A stretch of DNA of 64,000 nucleotides, from NCBI GenBank assembly GCA_965221195.1, contig OZ244864.1, positions 1,054,001-1,118,000 on the forward strand, read 5' to 3'. Source of the DNA: Poriferisodalis sp965221195. GTDB taxonomy: Bacteria > Actinomycetota > Acidimicrobiia > Acidimicrobiales > Poriferisodalaceae. Made by a program: the position numbers and the translations under genes. The notes beneath the pieces are model-generated. The model was not told where the DNA came from and made no database searches. It worked only from the letters and a program-made list of their open reading frames with translations. Positions 52,176 to 60,776 of the stretch are shown piece after piece (position 1 is the first letter of the stretch; the number at the start of each line of letters is the position of its first letter).

Positions 52176-53177
52176 ATGTTTACACGCCGCACACACAGAT
52201 CGCCGTTGGTGCGAATGGCCGCAGCAGCGGTTGTCTTGTTGCTGATCGCCGCCGGATGCTCCAGTTCTGACGACGACGATGCAGGGTCGCTGCGCATTGC
52301 CATCGTTGCGCCAAGCGCCAGAAATGATTTGGCCTTCAGCCAGAGCATGGTTGACGCGGTCAACGCCATTGCTGCTGAGCGCGAGGTTGAGGTCGCAATC
52401 ACCGACGGCACCTTCATTGTGGAGGAGGCTGCTGCTGCTATCCGCGGTTACGCCGAAGACGGCTACGACCTAGTAATCGCCCACGGCACCCAGTACGGCG
52501 GCCCCTTGGAGGAGATAGCGCAAGACTTCGAAGACACGTCTTTCGCTTGGGGCACCGCAGTTGACTTCATGGGTCTAGACAACGTCTTTGCATACACCGT
52601 GCGGTCCGACGAAGGTGGCTATGTGTCGGGCACTGTGGCTGCGCAGATCACCGAATCTGACGTGATCGGCGTGATCGGCCCGATTGAGGTAGGCGATGCC
52701 AAGCTCTACGTTGACGGCTTCGTGGCCGGTGTTGAAGCGACAAATCCGTCGGTGACCACAAGGGTCGTTTACACAGATTCCTTCAGCGATGTAGCACTCG
52801 CAGCCGAAGCGGCTAACGCGCACATCAGCAATGATGCAGATGTGTTGACCGGCTCGGCGCAGATGGTGGTGGGCGCAACCGGTGTCGCCGGTGAGGTCGG
52901 CGGCGTGGCGTGGTTCGGAACCCAGTCCAATCAAACCCCGCTCGGAGAAGACTTTGTGGTGGCTTCGCAGGTCTACCACTGGGAGGTTCTCCTCGCAGAG
53001 ATGATCGACAAGATCGAAGACGGCAAACTCGGCGGTGAGGTGCTTACTGCCACGCTCGCCAACGGCGGCATTGAGGTTGAGTTCAACGACGGTTACGGCC
53101 TCGATGCAGATATCCGAGAAGCCGCAGAGGCCACCATCGAAGCCATCGCAGATGGTTCGCTTTCGACCGGCCAATAG
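52176..53177 (+). CDS. BMP family substrate-binding lipoprotein
   Basis: 333 residues. Lipobox LIAAGC with Cys28, then an Asp/Ser-rich linker SSDDDD. The mature part LRIAIVAPSARNDLAFSQSM, AHGTQYGGPLEEIAQDF and VYHWEVLLAEMIDKI matches the Med/BmpA/PnrA basic membrane protein family, type-I periplasmic binding fold. These bind nucleosides at the cell surface for the partner permeases. It lies between the permeases and the ATPase gene with gaps of 230 and 130 bases, on the same strand. Confidence 0.9.
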   Translation: MFTRRTHRSPLVRMAAAAVVLLLIAAGCSSSDDDDAGSLRIAIVAPSARNDLAFSQSMVDAVNAIAAEREVEVAITDGTFIVEEAAAAIRGYAEDGYDLVIAHGTQYGGPLEEIAQDFEDTSFAWGTAVDFMGLDNVFAYTVRSDEGGYVSGTVAAQITESDVIGVIGPIEVGDAKLYVDGFVAGVEATNPSVTTRVVYTDSFSDVALAAEAANAHISNDADVLTGSAQMVVGATGVAGEVGGVAWFGTQSNQTPLGEDFVVASQVYHWEVLLAEMIDKIEDGKLGGEVLTATLANGGIEVEFNDGYGLDADIREAAEATIEAIADGSLSTGQ

Positions 53178-53307
53178 ACCGGACAGCCTCATTTGGGGCA
53201 GCCACATTCGCAATGGTCGGCCCTGCAGCCGGGCCGAATCAGTCGAGCGGGTGCATAGGTGTGCGGGTGCATAGGTGTGACTGTCTCTGTTCGACGGCGT
53301 AGAGCCG

Positions 53308-54879
53308 ATGGTTGAGCCAGGTCGTTCCCCAGCGGCGGCCCCGGTCTCCCGGCAAGTGCCGACGGTGCCGATGCTGGAAATGACCGGCATCACCAAGCGT
53401 TTCCCAGGCGTGATTGCGAATGAGAACGTGGACCTGGTGGTCCAACCGGGCCAGGTGCATACCCTGCTCGGTGAGAACGGGGCCGGCAAAAGCACGCTGG
53501 TGAAGATTCTCTACGGCCTGTACCGGCCTGACGAGGGTGAGATCAAGATCCGAGGCGAGCCGGTTGAGATTCCCTCACCGGCCGCCGCGATCGCTCATGG
53601 AATCGGGATGATCCACCAGCATTTCATGTTGGTACCGACTTTGACGGTGGCTGAGAATGTGGCGTTAGGTCTGCACGGGCGCAAGGGCTTGGCAGACATG
53701 GGCCCTGTGCGCAAGCGGCTGATGGAGGTGTCTGAGCGGCACGGACTCGCCATCGACCCCGATGCGCACATCTGGCAGCTTGCAGTGGGCGAGCGTCAGC
53801 GGGCGGAAATTCTCAAGGCGCTCTACCGAGAAGCACAGCTTTTAGTGCTTGACGAGCCGACAGCGGTGCTTACACCACCCGAATTTGACGACCTGTTCAC
53901 CACGTTGCGATCACTTACCGACGAAGGTCGCGGACTCATTTTCATATCCCACAAACTGGCCGAAGTCATGGCTATCTCCGACCAGATCACCGTGCTGCGA
54001 GACGGTCAGGTCGTGGGACGCACCACCCCTGCGGAGACCACGCGTGAAGGGCTGGCGTCGTTGATGGTTGGCAGAGAGGTGCGGCTGGGCCGCCAAGTGC
54101 CTAACCAGGATGTCGGTGACCAGCGTTTGATCGTGGACCGTCTTCGGGTCCGCGGCGACCGGGGCAACATCTCGCTTAACGACTTTTCTGTTCAGGTCGC
54201 GAGCGGGGAGATCGTCGGGATTGCCGGTGTGTCGGGTAACGGTCAGCGCGAACTAGCCGAAGCGATCTTCGGTCTGCGGCCCATCACCTCCGGCACTGTG
54301 CAGGTGCGCGGTGAGACCATTGCTGCGCCGTCACCGAAGCAGGTGCGTCGGCGCGGCGTGGCGTTTGTGCCCGAGGAACGCATGCGCCACGGCGCTGTCG
54401 GTGAAATGAGCGTGTCGGAGAACCTGATGCTCGTCGACTACGACAAGTCGCCTTTTGTTCGCGGTGGGTTGCTGCAGTTTGACACCATTGCGGAGCGCTG
54501 CTGGGAGCTGGTGCGCCGCTTCACGGTGAAGACTCCGGCGCTGAGCACCGAGACCTCGCACCTGTCGGGCGGCAACATCCAAAAGGTCGTCATTGCTCGG
54601 GAGTTTTCGGCCGACGCTGAAGTGTTAGTGGTTGCTCAGCCAACCCGCGGGATCGACATTGGCGCTGCGGAGTACGTGCATGAGCGTTTGCTGTCCAAGC
54701 GTGCAGCTGGTGCAGCGATTCTGCTTATCACAGAGGATCTTGACGAGGCCATGCAACTCTCAGACCGGATCGTGGTGATCTTCGAAGGCCAAGCCATGTG
54801 CGATCTGCCTCGCGCAGAGGTAACCGCCGACCGCATAGGCCTACTAATGACCGGCACCGGTGAAGAGCTAGCAAGCTAG
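53308..54879 (+). CDS. ABC importer ATPase with two nucleotide-binding domains
   Basis: 523 residues. Domain 1 has Walker A LLGENGAGKSTLVKIL (GENGAGKST at 55-63) and Walker B LLVLDEPTAVLTPPE; the signature LSGGQ position reads LAVGERQRAEIL. Domain 2 has the degenerate Walker A GIAGVSGNGQRELAEAIFGL and signature LSGGNIQKVVIAREF with VVAQPTRGIDIGA, as is normal for NupA/YufO/RbsA-like ATPases, in which the second site is often inactive. It energises the two permeases. The start may be residue 22 (MLEMTGITK), since the first 20 residues are non-conserved. Confidence 0.9.
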   Translation: MVEPGRSPAAAPVSRQVPTVPMLEMTGITKRFPGVIANENVDLVVQPGQVHTLLGENGAGKSTLVKILYGLYRPDEGEIKIRGEPVEIPSPAAAIAHGIGMIHQHFMLVPTLTVAENVALGLHGRKGLADMGPVRKRLMEVSERHGLAIDPDAHIWQLAVGERQRAEILKALYREAQLLVLDEPTAVLTPPEFDDLFTTLRSLTDEGRGLIFISHKLAEVMAISDQITVLRDGQVVGRTTPAETTREGLASLMVGREVRLGRQVPNQDVGDQRLIVDRLRVRGDRGNISLNDFSVQVASGEIVGIAGVSGNGQRELAEAIFGLRPITSGTVQVRGETIAAPSPKQVRRRGVAFVPEERMRHGAVGEMSVSENLMLVDYDKSPFVRGGLLQFDTIAERCWELVRRFTVKTPALSTETSHLSGGNIQKVVIAREFSADAEVLVVAQPTRGIDIGAAEYVHERLLSKRAAGAAILLITEDLDEAMQLSDRIVVIFEGQAMCDLPRAEVTADRIGLLMTGTGEELAS

Positions 54880-54934
54880 ATTCCGTTGCTCAGTCGTTAG
54901 GGGCACAACGCCGCCTAATGTAGGCCCATAAACG

Positions 54935-55661
54935 TTGAGCACAGCACGGAATCGGCACACCGGGAGCTCGCAACATCAAGTCACATACCGTCTCAACTGG
55001 CTGCTATCTGCGAGGTTCGTGGAGAAGAAGCAAACAGGCAACACCTACCAAGCCACACCTGCGGGCCTCGCGTTCTTGGATCTTGTTGACCTGCACTCGC
55101 CGAATCCGCAGTCACTTTCCGCATCCGATCAGCAGCCCAAGCCCGTCTCCCAGCGGTCAACTAATTGGTTTTGCAGCAAATGCCCAGATCGGCCTGTTGG
55201 CCGCAGAACACCTCGCCGAGCTAGTCAATGAACACTCCCGGGTGCCACTCAAGCTGACTGAGTACCACGCACCATTTGTTGATGAAAGCGGTCGGTCTCG
55301 TGGCGGCATCGTGGAACTTGATTCGATCAAAGAAGCCAGAGTTCAACAAACGCGTCGTCGCGAGGTGCTCGCGGCCGTACACGATGTGATTACCGATCTT
55401 GCTACACAAGGACTAAAGGCCGACCTGTCCTCAATTGCAGCGACACTCCAAATGCTTAAGGGAGTCCCGGCCTCTCGGCGTGAGATTGCTGCGGCAACGG
55501 ATCTATTAGCGAGCCCATGGCTGGGGGCTGTCGCGCGCAATGAAGAAGGCGCAGGCGCAACGCAGTCAGACGGCTTGGTAGCCACAGCGCCGGGACACCT
55601 TGTAGCTCTGCGGTTGCGGTGGTTAGCCGACGCCTTCGACAACGAACCCGACGACCACTAG
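54935..55661 (+). pseudogene. Frameshifted winged-helix type regulator remnant
   Basis: Frame 1 (54935-~55160) reads VTYRLNWLLSARFVEKKQT and YQATPAGLAFLDLVDLH, like a winged helix end. Frame 2 (~55160-55661) continues IGFAANAQIGLLAAEHLAEL, KLTEYHAPFVDESGRS and DLATQGLKADLSSIAATLQ to a stop at 55661. The two parts look like one protein split by a frameshift near 55160, and the 5' end lacks a good start. A functional two-gene reading is less likely. Family of the C-terminal part not recognised. Confidence 0.45.
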
Positions 55662-55788
55662 CAGACAACCACTAGGAGTAGTCACCCGGTCAGGCTTGAC
55701 ATCAAGACACAGGTTCAAGCGCAAGCAGCGGGTCCGCGACCGGCGGGGCTCGGGGCGGCTAGACATTGATGCCATGGGAGAGACAGCT

Positions 55789-56466
55789 ATGGGAAAAACA
55801 ATTGATTTGACATCATCGGACGGCGTGGCTTTTAGCGCTTACCGGGCCGAGCCCACAGACGCACCTAGGGGTGGCGTTGTGGTGGTGCAAGAGATCTTCG
55901 GTGTGAACGACCACATCCGCAGCGTGGCCGACAGCTATGCCGCCGATGGCTACGTGGCCGTCGCGCCGGCGCTGTTTGACCGTGTGCGGCGTGGTGTTGA
56001 ACTCGGCTACAACGCTGAAGGTGTTGACATCGGACGCCGAATTGCCTTCGACGACCTGACGGTGGATCAAGTTATGGCTGACATCTCCGCGGCTGCTGCT
56101 AGTGCCTCCGACGGCGGCAAGGTGGGCATTGTGGGTTACTGCTGGGGTGGTTCGATGTGTTACGTGGCATCAGCTCGTCTCGCTGAGCAGATTGCCGCTG
56201 CGTCGGGCTACTACGGCGGCCAGATCATGCCGCACCTCAACGAACGTCCCACCGCTCCACTGTTGCTGCATTTCGGCACCGAAGACCAAGGCATTCCACT
56301 CGAGAACGTGAACGCGATTGCCGACCGATGGGATCACATCACTGTCCATGTCTATGAAGGTGCCGACCACGGATTCAACTGTGACGCGCGAGCCAGCTTC
56401 CACCCCGAGGCTGCTGCCCTAGCCCGCCAGCGCACCCTCGATCACTTTGCAGCGCACCTCAGATGA
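55789..56466 (+). CDS. Dienelactone hydrolase family protein
   Basis: 225 residues from ATG 55789; upstream in-frame starts exist but add non-homologous basic sequence. The triad is complete: Cys118 in VGYCWGGSM, Asp166 in GTEDQGIP and His194 in GADHGFN. Glu35 in VVVQEIFGVN is the residue that activates Cys in this family. It would open dienelactones in aromatic degradation, although many homologs act on other substrates. The stop overlaps the ATG of the M1 peptidase gene by four bases, an unusual pairing. Confidence 0.88.
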   Translation: MGKTIDLTSSDGVAFSAYRAEPTDAPRGGVVVVQEIFGVNDHIRSVADSYAADGYVAVAPALFDRVRRGVELGYNAEGVDIGRRIAFDDLTVDQVMADISAAAASASDGGKVGIVGYCWGGSMCYVASARLAEQIAAASGYYGGQIMPHLNERPTAPLLLHFGTEDQGIPLENVNAIADRWDHITVHVYEGADHGFNCDARASFHPEAAALARQRTLDHFAAHLR

Positions 56467-58037
56467 ATCTGTGGCCGACACCGGCAGTAGTGCTGGCATC
56501 GGCGCTGACATTGGCGGCATGCAGCAGCGCCGATAACGGACGCAGCGAGATAACACTGCCAAGCACGACGCTGCCGACTACAACGACATCTGTGGCACCG
56601 CCGCCGGAAACAACGCCGCCGGAAACAACGACAGTGCTCCCACCGACCGAGCCGCCCTCAGAGCCGCCCTCAACTGTGGCGGACGGGGCGACACTGGCAC
56701 CGGACGACCAGTCCAAGCCTCCACCCGGCGCGGGCGCCGGCGACAGTTTCTACCCGTGGCTGGGCAACAGCGGTTACGACGTCACCCACTACGACCTCGC
56801 CCTCGACGTCGATCCCAACACCAACACCCTCGACGGTGTTACGACCATCTGGGCAGTGTCCACTAGTGACTTGGAGACGGTCTACCTTGACCTCGCAGGC
56901 CTCGAAGTTGACGCAGTCACGCTCGACGGCGTGCCCACCGACTTTGATCGCTACCGCAGCGAACTGGTCGTCCGACCTACGTCTCCGATTGCTGCGAGCA
57001 GCAGCTTCGCCGTAGAGGTGTCGTACTCGGGCACTCCTGAGCGCATCAGCGACCCGGGCGTGCCTTTTTTTGACATCGGCTGGTTCAATGGCGACGGCTG
57101 GGTTTTTACCGCCAACCAGCCATCGGGGTCGATGTCTTGGTACCCGTCCAACAACCACCCACTCGACAAGGCCACATTCACCATCAGCATCACCGTCCCT
57201 GAGCATCTGATAGCAGCCTCCAACGGATTGCTGGTTTCTGAGAGGGTCGACGGGGGCCGTCGCACCGTCACATGGCAAATGGACGATCCGATGGCGACCT
57301 ATCTGGCTGCGGTGTACATCGGCCCCTTCGAAAGGCACTCCCAGCGCATCCGACCGGACCTATTAGTCCGCGATTACATCCCTGCCGATCTGTCTGAGAG
57401 TGAGCGATCAGAGACGCTTGAGGCGTTGTCGGTGACCGCTGGGGCGATTGAGTTCTTTGAGCGGTTGGTTGGCCCGTATCCGTTCGACGCGTATGGCACC
57501 ATCGTGCTGCCGGTGCCGTTGGGCTTCGCTATGGAGAACCAGACGCTGTCGGTGCATGGCGCCGACACGCTCGATGCGCAGATCATTGCCCACGAGCTCG
57601 CCCATCAGTGGTTCGGTAATTCGGTGACCGCAGCCGACTGGAGCGACATCTGGCTGCACGAGGGCTTTGCTCACTATCTGAGCTTCCTGTACTTGGCCGA
57701 AGTCGGCGGCGAAGACCTTGATGAGTTGATGGCCCAGGAGCATCGAGTCGTGATGGCCACGCGGGCTGTGCCTCCTGGCCGCATCGGCGTGGCACAACTC
57801 TTCGATTTCAATTCGGTGTATCTGAGATCGACATTGACGCTGCATGCATTGCATCGCCATCTCGGCGACGAAGTTTTCTTTGATTTGCTGCGGCGCTATT
57901 ACGACGCATCAGCTGGCGGCACCGCCACCACAGCCGATTTCAGCGCACTCGTCGCAGAACTCGGAGGGAGCGCAGCAACAGAACTGCTCGACGACTGGCT
58001 CTATGACCGTTTGGCACCAACCTCACTCGGCGGTTGA
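56463..58037 (+). CDS. M1 family zinc metallopeptidase, lipoprotein
   Basis: 524 residues. N-terminal lipoprotein signal with lipobox TLAACSS, then a Thr/Pro/Glu-rich linker to about residue 85. The M1 N-terminal beta domain leads to GFAMENQTLSV (the GxMEN substrate motif) and the zinc site HELAH at 377-381 with Glu400 in WLHEGFAHYL; Glu378 is the general base. The C-terminal helical domain is short, so it resembles the compact M1 group (LTA4H/ColAA-like rather than PepN). It would trim N-terminal residues from peptides outside the membrane. Confidence 0.92.
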   Translation: MNLWPTPAVVLASALTLAACSSADNGRSEITLPSTTLPTTTTSVAPPPETTPPETTTVLPPTEPPSEPPSTVADGATLAPDDQSKPPPGAGAGDSFYPWLGNSGYDVTHYDLALDVDPNTNTLDGVTTIWAVSTSDLETVYLDLAGLEVDAVTLDGVPTDFDRYRSELVVRPTSPIAASSSFAVEVSYSGTPERISDPGVPFFDIGWFNGDGWVFTANQPSGSMSWYPSNNHPLDKATFTISITVPEHLIAASNGLLVSERVDGGRRTVTWQMDDPMATYLAAVYIGPFERHSQRIRPDLLVRDYIPADLSESERSETLEALSVTAGAIEFFERLVGPYPFDAYGTIVLPVPLGFAMENQTLSVHGADTLDAQIIAHELAHQWFGNSVTAADWSDIWLHEGFAHYLSFLYLAEVGGEDLDELMAQEHRVVMATRAVPPGRIGVAQLFDFNSVYLRSTLTLHALHRHLGDEVFFDLLRRYYDASAGGTATTADFSALVAELGGSAATELLDDWLYDRLAPTSLGG

Positions 58038-58057
58038 CACCAATCTCTAGCTGAGTG

Positions 58058-58951
58058 TCAGCCGCTCAGAACTATGAAGCCTTGGTCTATTGCGGGTTCG
58101 CCGCGCGCGTTCAGAACGTCGAAGCGCACAGTCCGAGCAGCAGCATTGCCTTCGGCCAGCGGCGATTCGTCGAAAACGCGCACGGTGACAGTTGACGGCA
58201 TTAGCACCATGGCACCGAAGCGGCATGCGACGCGGCGAACGCTGTGCGGGTCGCCACCAGCGACGGCATCGATGACAGCGGAGACACCAAGGGCCAGTGT
58301 GGCAGTGCCGTGCAGGATGACACCCGGCAGACCGGCTGCGTGCGCGGCGGCTGCGTCGGTGTGTATTGGATTCCATATGCGGGCACATTCGGTGTAGCGG
58401 TGAGACGCGCCATGAGGAATGTGTATGGCGATCTCTTTGGCCGGTTCAGCAGGCAGTTCACCGAGATCTGGATTGGCAAGTACATCTGGGGCTGGGCGGT
58501 CGGGGCCGACTGTCTCAGCATTAAGGAACAGACCGCCTTGGTGGGTTGTGGCCACTGGAGCGCCGAGGGCATCCACGGTTTCTATTCGCATGGTCCCGAA
58601 CGCTCCGGGGGTTCTGTGTTCGATGCCGGTGTAGGTGAGCTTGGTGGTGAGTCGGTCGCCGGGACGCACTAGTCGGTGAACCGTCAAGTCGTGGGTGGCG
58701 TGTATCGAGCGCCGCACTTCCTCTGCACAGATGCCCCAGCGATCCGATGTCTCACGCCCTGCGACGATGACCGGCCACTCCAAACAGACAGCGAACATCG
58801 GATGGGCAACGATGCCGCCGTTGGCGAGTGTGTCGAAGTAGCAGTCGTGGGCGTCGCTTAGCGATGCGGCGTAGGCCATCGTCCAGCGCTCGTCAACATC
58901 GTGGGTGATCGGCCCGATCGTCTCCCCAACCATGTCAGTCGGCACCGGCAT
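58058..58951 (-). CDS. MaoC-fold (double hotdog) protein lacking the catalytic Asp
   Basis: 297 residues from ATG 58951. Two hotdog halves are visible, the first with AAEVRRSIHATHDLTVHRLVRPGD-like VHRLVRPGDRLTTKLTYTG, the second with CARIWNPIHTDAAAAHAAGL, the hydratase-2 motif. In active (R)-hydratases this motif reads SGDxNPIH; here the Asp position is Ile (ARIWNPIH), while His is kept. It may thus be a non-hydratase acyl-CoA binding or dehydratase-like enzyme. It is convergent with the peptidase gene (20-base gap). An N-terminal extension to 59041 is possible but non-homologous. Confidence 0.78.
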   Translation of the reverse strand: MPVPTDMVGETIGPITHDVDERWTMAYAASLSDAHDCYFDTLANGGIVAHPMFAVCLEWPVIVAGRETSDRWGICAEEVRRSIHATHDLTVHRLVRPGDRLTTKLTYTGIEHRTPGAFGTMRIETVDALGAPVATTHQGGLFLNAETVGPDRPAPDVLANPDLGELPAEPAKEIAIHIPHGASHRYTECARIWNPIHTDAAAAHAAGLPGVILHGTATLALGVSAVIDAVAGGDPHSVRRVACRFGAMVLMPSTVTVRVFDESPLAEGNAAARTVRFDVLNARGEPAIDQGFIVLSG

Positions 58952-59049
58952 CAGCCTGAGCGTAATGAGTCCACCAGACCACCAACGGCAGCACTGTCGC
59001 AGCGAGGCACACAAGCAGCGCCTTACGCTGCTTGTGGACACGATTGGGT

Positions 59050-59790
59050 TTAGCTGGGGTCGTGGAAGCGGGCTGCCTTGGCGAGTTCACGCACCTCGGC
59101 GCGCTCAGCGGGCGTCAAGACCTCAAAGTCGGGCGCGTGCAGTTTGTCGGTTAGCGATTCAATCTGTTCGCGGGTGTCGCTGAGATGGCTGACATCGGGA
59201 TACGGCTTGGACCAGCCGAAGAACTCAGCATTCCATTCACCGGCTGGGCCCGACAGGATTGCTTCGAGCGGTTCCATGCCCAGCGCTTGAACTGCCACGC
59301 AATGTCGGCCAAAACGCAGTTCTCGCATGATCTGGGCCATGAAGAATGCGTGCGAGGCCCCGCCGGTGGGCGGTCGGGGCAGATCCCGCCAGCCAACAAA
59401 CGTCGGTGCGCCATGCGGCGCGGCCGCATCGACAACCCGTTCGAGTAGTTCGCCTAAACGTGCGGCGCCTTCCATGCCGGCGAGCCGTTTCGCTCCGAAG
59501 TCAGCGCAGATCTCGCCCCAGATGAGCGCACCCTGTGCCGGACTCATTGCGGCGCGTCCTTGCTCGACAGCCTCGCGCATGGTTGACGGGTTCCAAAAGT
59601 AGGCGGCAGCGACGACGTTGTCGACCGGGCAGTTGCCTAGCACACCCAGCCGCCCAGCTGCGTAAGCGCCTGTGCCGTCGGCCATGCCACGCTTCGCTGC
59701 TTCGGACAAGGTGGATGGGTCCATGAGCCAGTCCATCGCCAGCATCCCCACTGAGCCGCGCATGCTTCGGGCAACTGCGATTGCGTCCAT
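59050..59790 (-). CDS. SCO6745-like family protein
   Basis: 246 residues, all-helical, soluble. Blocks TGAYAAGRLGVLGNCPVDNV, AAAYFWNPSTMREA and MRELRFGRHCVAVQALGMEPLEAIL fit, as I recall, a large actinobacterial family named after Streptomyces SCO6745, whose function is unknown. No catalytic motif is seen, although conserved His and Trp residues (HAFFMAQIMRELRFGRH) suggest ligand or metal binding. It precedes the MaoC gene on the same strand with a ~100-base gap, so they may be linked. Confidence 0.65.
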   Translation of the reverse strand: MDAIAVARSMRGSVGMLAMDWLMDPSTLSEAAKRGMADGTGAYAAGRLGVLGNCPVDNVVAAAYFWNPSTMREAVEQGRAAMSPAQGALIWGEICADFGAKRLAGMEGAARLGELLERVVDAAAPHGAPTFVGWRDLPRPPTGGASHAFFMAQIMRELRFGRHCVAVQALGMEPLEAILSGPAGEWNAEFFGWSKPYPDVSHLSDTREQIESLTDKLHAPDFEVLTPAERAEVRELAKAARFHDPS

Positions 59791-59800
59791 CTCGATAACT

Positions 59801-59860
59801 CCTCGTTTGACACAGCGTGACTCAGTGTGACCCGGTGTGACTCAATGTGACTCAATCCGA
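59801..59860. repeat. 10-bp phased tandem repeat between divergent genes
   Basis: A 10-bp unit (CTCAGTGTGA type) is repeated about five times in exact 10-base register from 59801 to 59860. It lies 10 bases upstream of the minus-strand SCO6745-like start and 107 bases before the acyltransferase start. One helical turn per unit suits either slippage or an array of regulator sites on one DNA face. Confidence 0.75.
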
Positions 59861-59966
59861 CGCTAGGCCAACCAGCGGCTAGGTGCCGCTGAGCTGCGTC
59901 CACTCGCCAGACGGCGTCGGCTGCTGTCTTCGCTGCGTCGGGAGCGTCGAACAGAAATGACACCGC

Positions 59967-60776
59967 GTGGAGCGCCAGAATCAACGCAAGAAACGCCAGA
60001 ATCAGCGCGTGGTGCGCCAGAATCAAAGTGTGAGGGCACAGGCGAGGAAATGGAAGCTGCGCGGCGCTGGTGGCTTGCTGGCCGCCGACGGTCTCGCTGG
60101 TGTGCTGACGTGGCGAGCGGCGCGAGGGCTCATACGCACCTTCGTGTTTCGCGTCTACCGATTGCGTGCCACCGGTCAAGAACGACTTAGGGCGAACGGC
60201 CCACTTATCTATGCACCGGTTCACCGCAGTCATCTCGACGGCCCACTTGTAGGCAGTCTCACCCATCGCCGGGTTCGTTATCTCGGCAAAGAAGAACTCT
60301 TCTGCCCTAAGCCGCTTGGCTGGGTTATGCGCGCGCTTGGCACGTTTCCGGTTCGGAGAGGCGCAGCCGATCTCGACGCAATGCGTGCGGCGCTCGGCCT
60401 GCTGAACGACGGCGAGGCGATGCTGGTGTTCCCGGAGGGCACCCGTCAGCCCTCCGACGACATTGGCCCCGTCTTCGACGGCACAGCATGGCTGGCCGCG
60501 AAATCCCAAGCGCCGGTGCTGCCGGTGGGCATTGCAGGCACACGCGAAGCGATGCCCAGTGGCGCGAAATTCTTGAAACCTTCTCAGATAGCGATTGTGG
60601 TGGGAGAACCTCTCGCTCCGCCCGCAGCGGCGGGCGGCGGACGTGCCAAACGAACCGACCTAACAGCGTGGACCGTCACACTGCGAAACGCCCTTGAAGC
60701 CTGCCAGCGCAGCGCGCGCGCACTAGCAGACGAACCCGGCCGCGCTCGCACGCCGATGCGCGATCTTGTGCCGTGA
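59967..60776 (+). CDS. 1-acyl-glycerol-3-phosphate acyltransferase (PlsC-like)
   Basis: 269 residues from GTG 59967. Acyltransferase motifs are intact: PVHRSHLDGPLV (HX4D), ELFCPKPLGWVMRALGTFPVRRG, and LVFPEGTRQPSDD (the phosphate-binding FPEGTR). It would acylate lysophosphatidate or a related lipid at the inner membrane. The first ~25 residues are an odd basic tract from a 21-bp unit repeated three times (CGCCAGAATCA at 59973, 59994 and 60015, giving RQNQR each time), so the real start may be downstream. Its stop overlaps the GTG of the next gene, tying it to two CoA-transferases. Confidence 0.88.
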   Translation: MERQNQRKKRQNQRVVRQNQSVRAQARKWKLRGAGGLLAADGLAGVLTWRAARGLIRTFVFRVYRLRATGQERLRANGPLIYAPVHRSHLDGPLVGSLTHRRVRYLGKEELFCPKPLGWVMRALGTFPVRRGAADLDAMRAALGLLNDGEAMLVFPEGTRQPSDDIGPVFDGTAWLAAKSQAPVLPVGIAGTREAMPSGAKFLKPSQIAIVVGEPLAPPAAAGGGRAKRTDLTAWTVTLRNALEACQRSARALADEPGRARTPMRDLVP

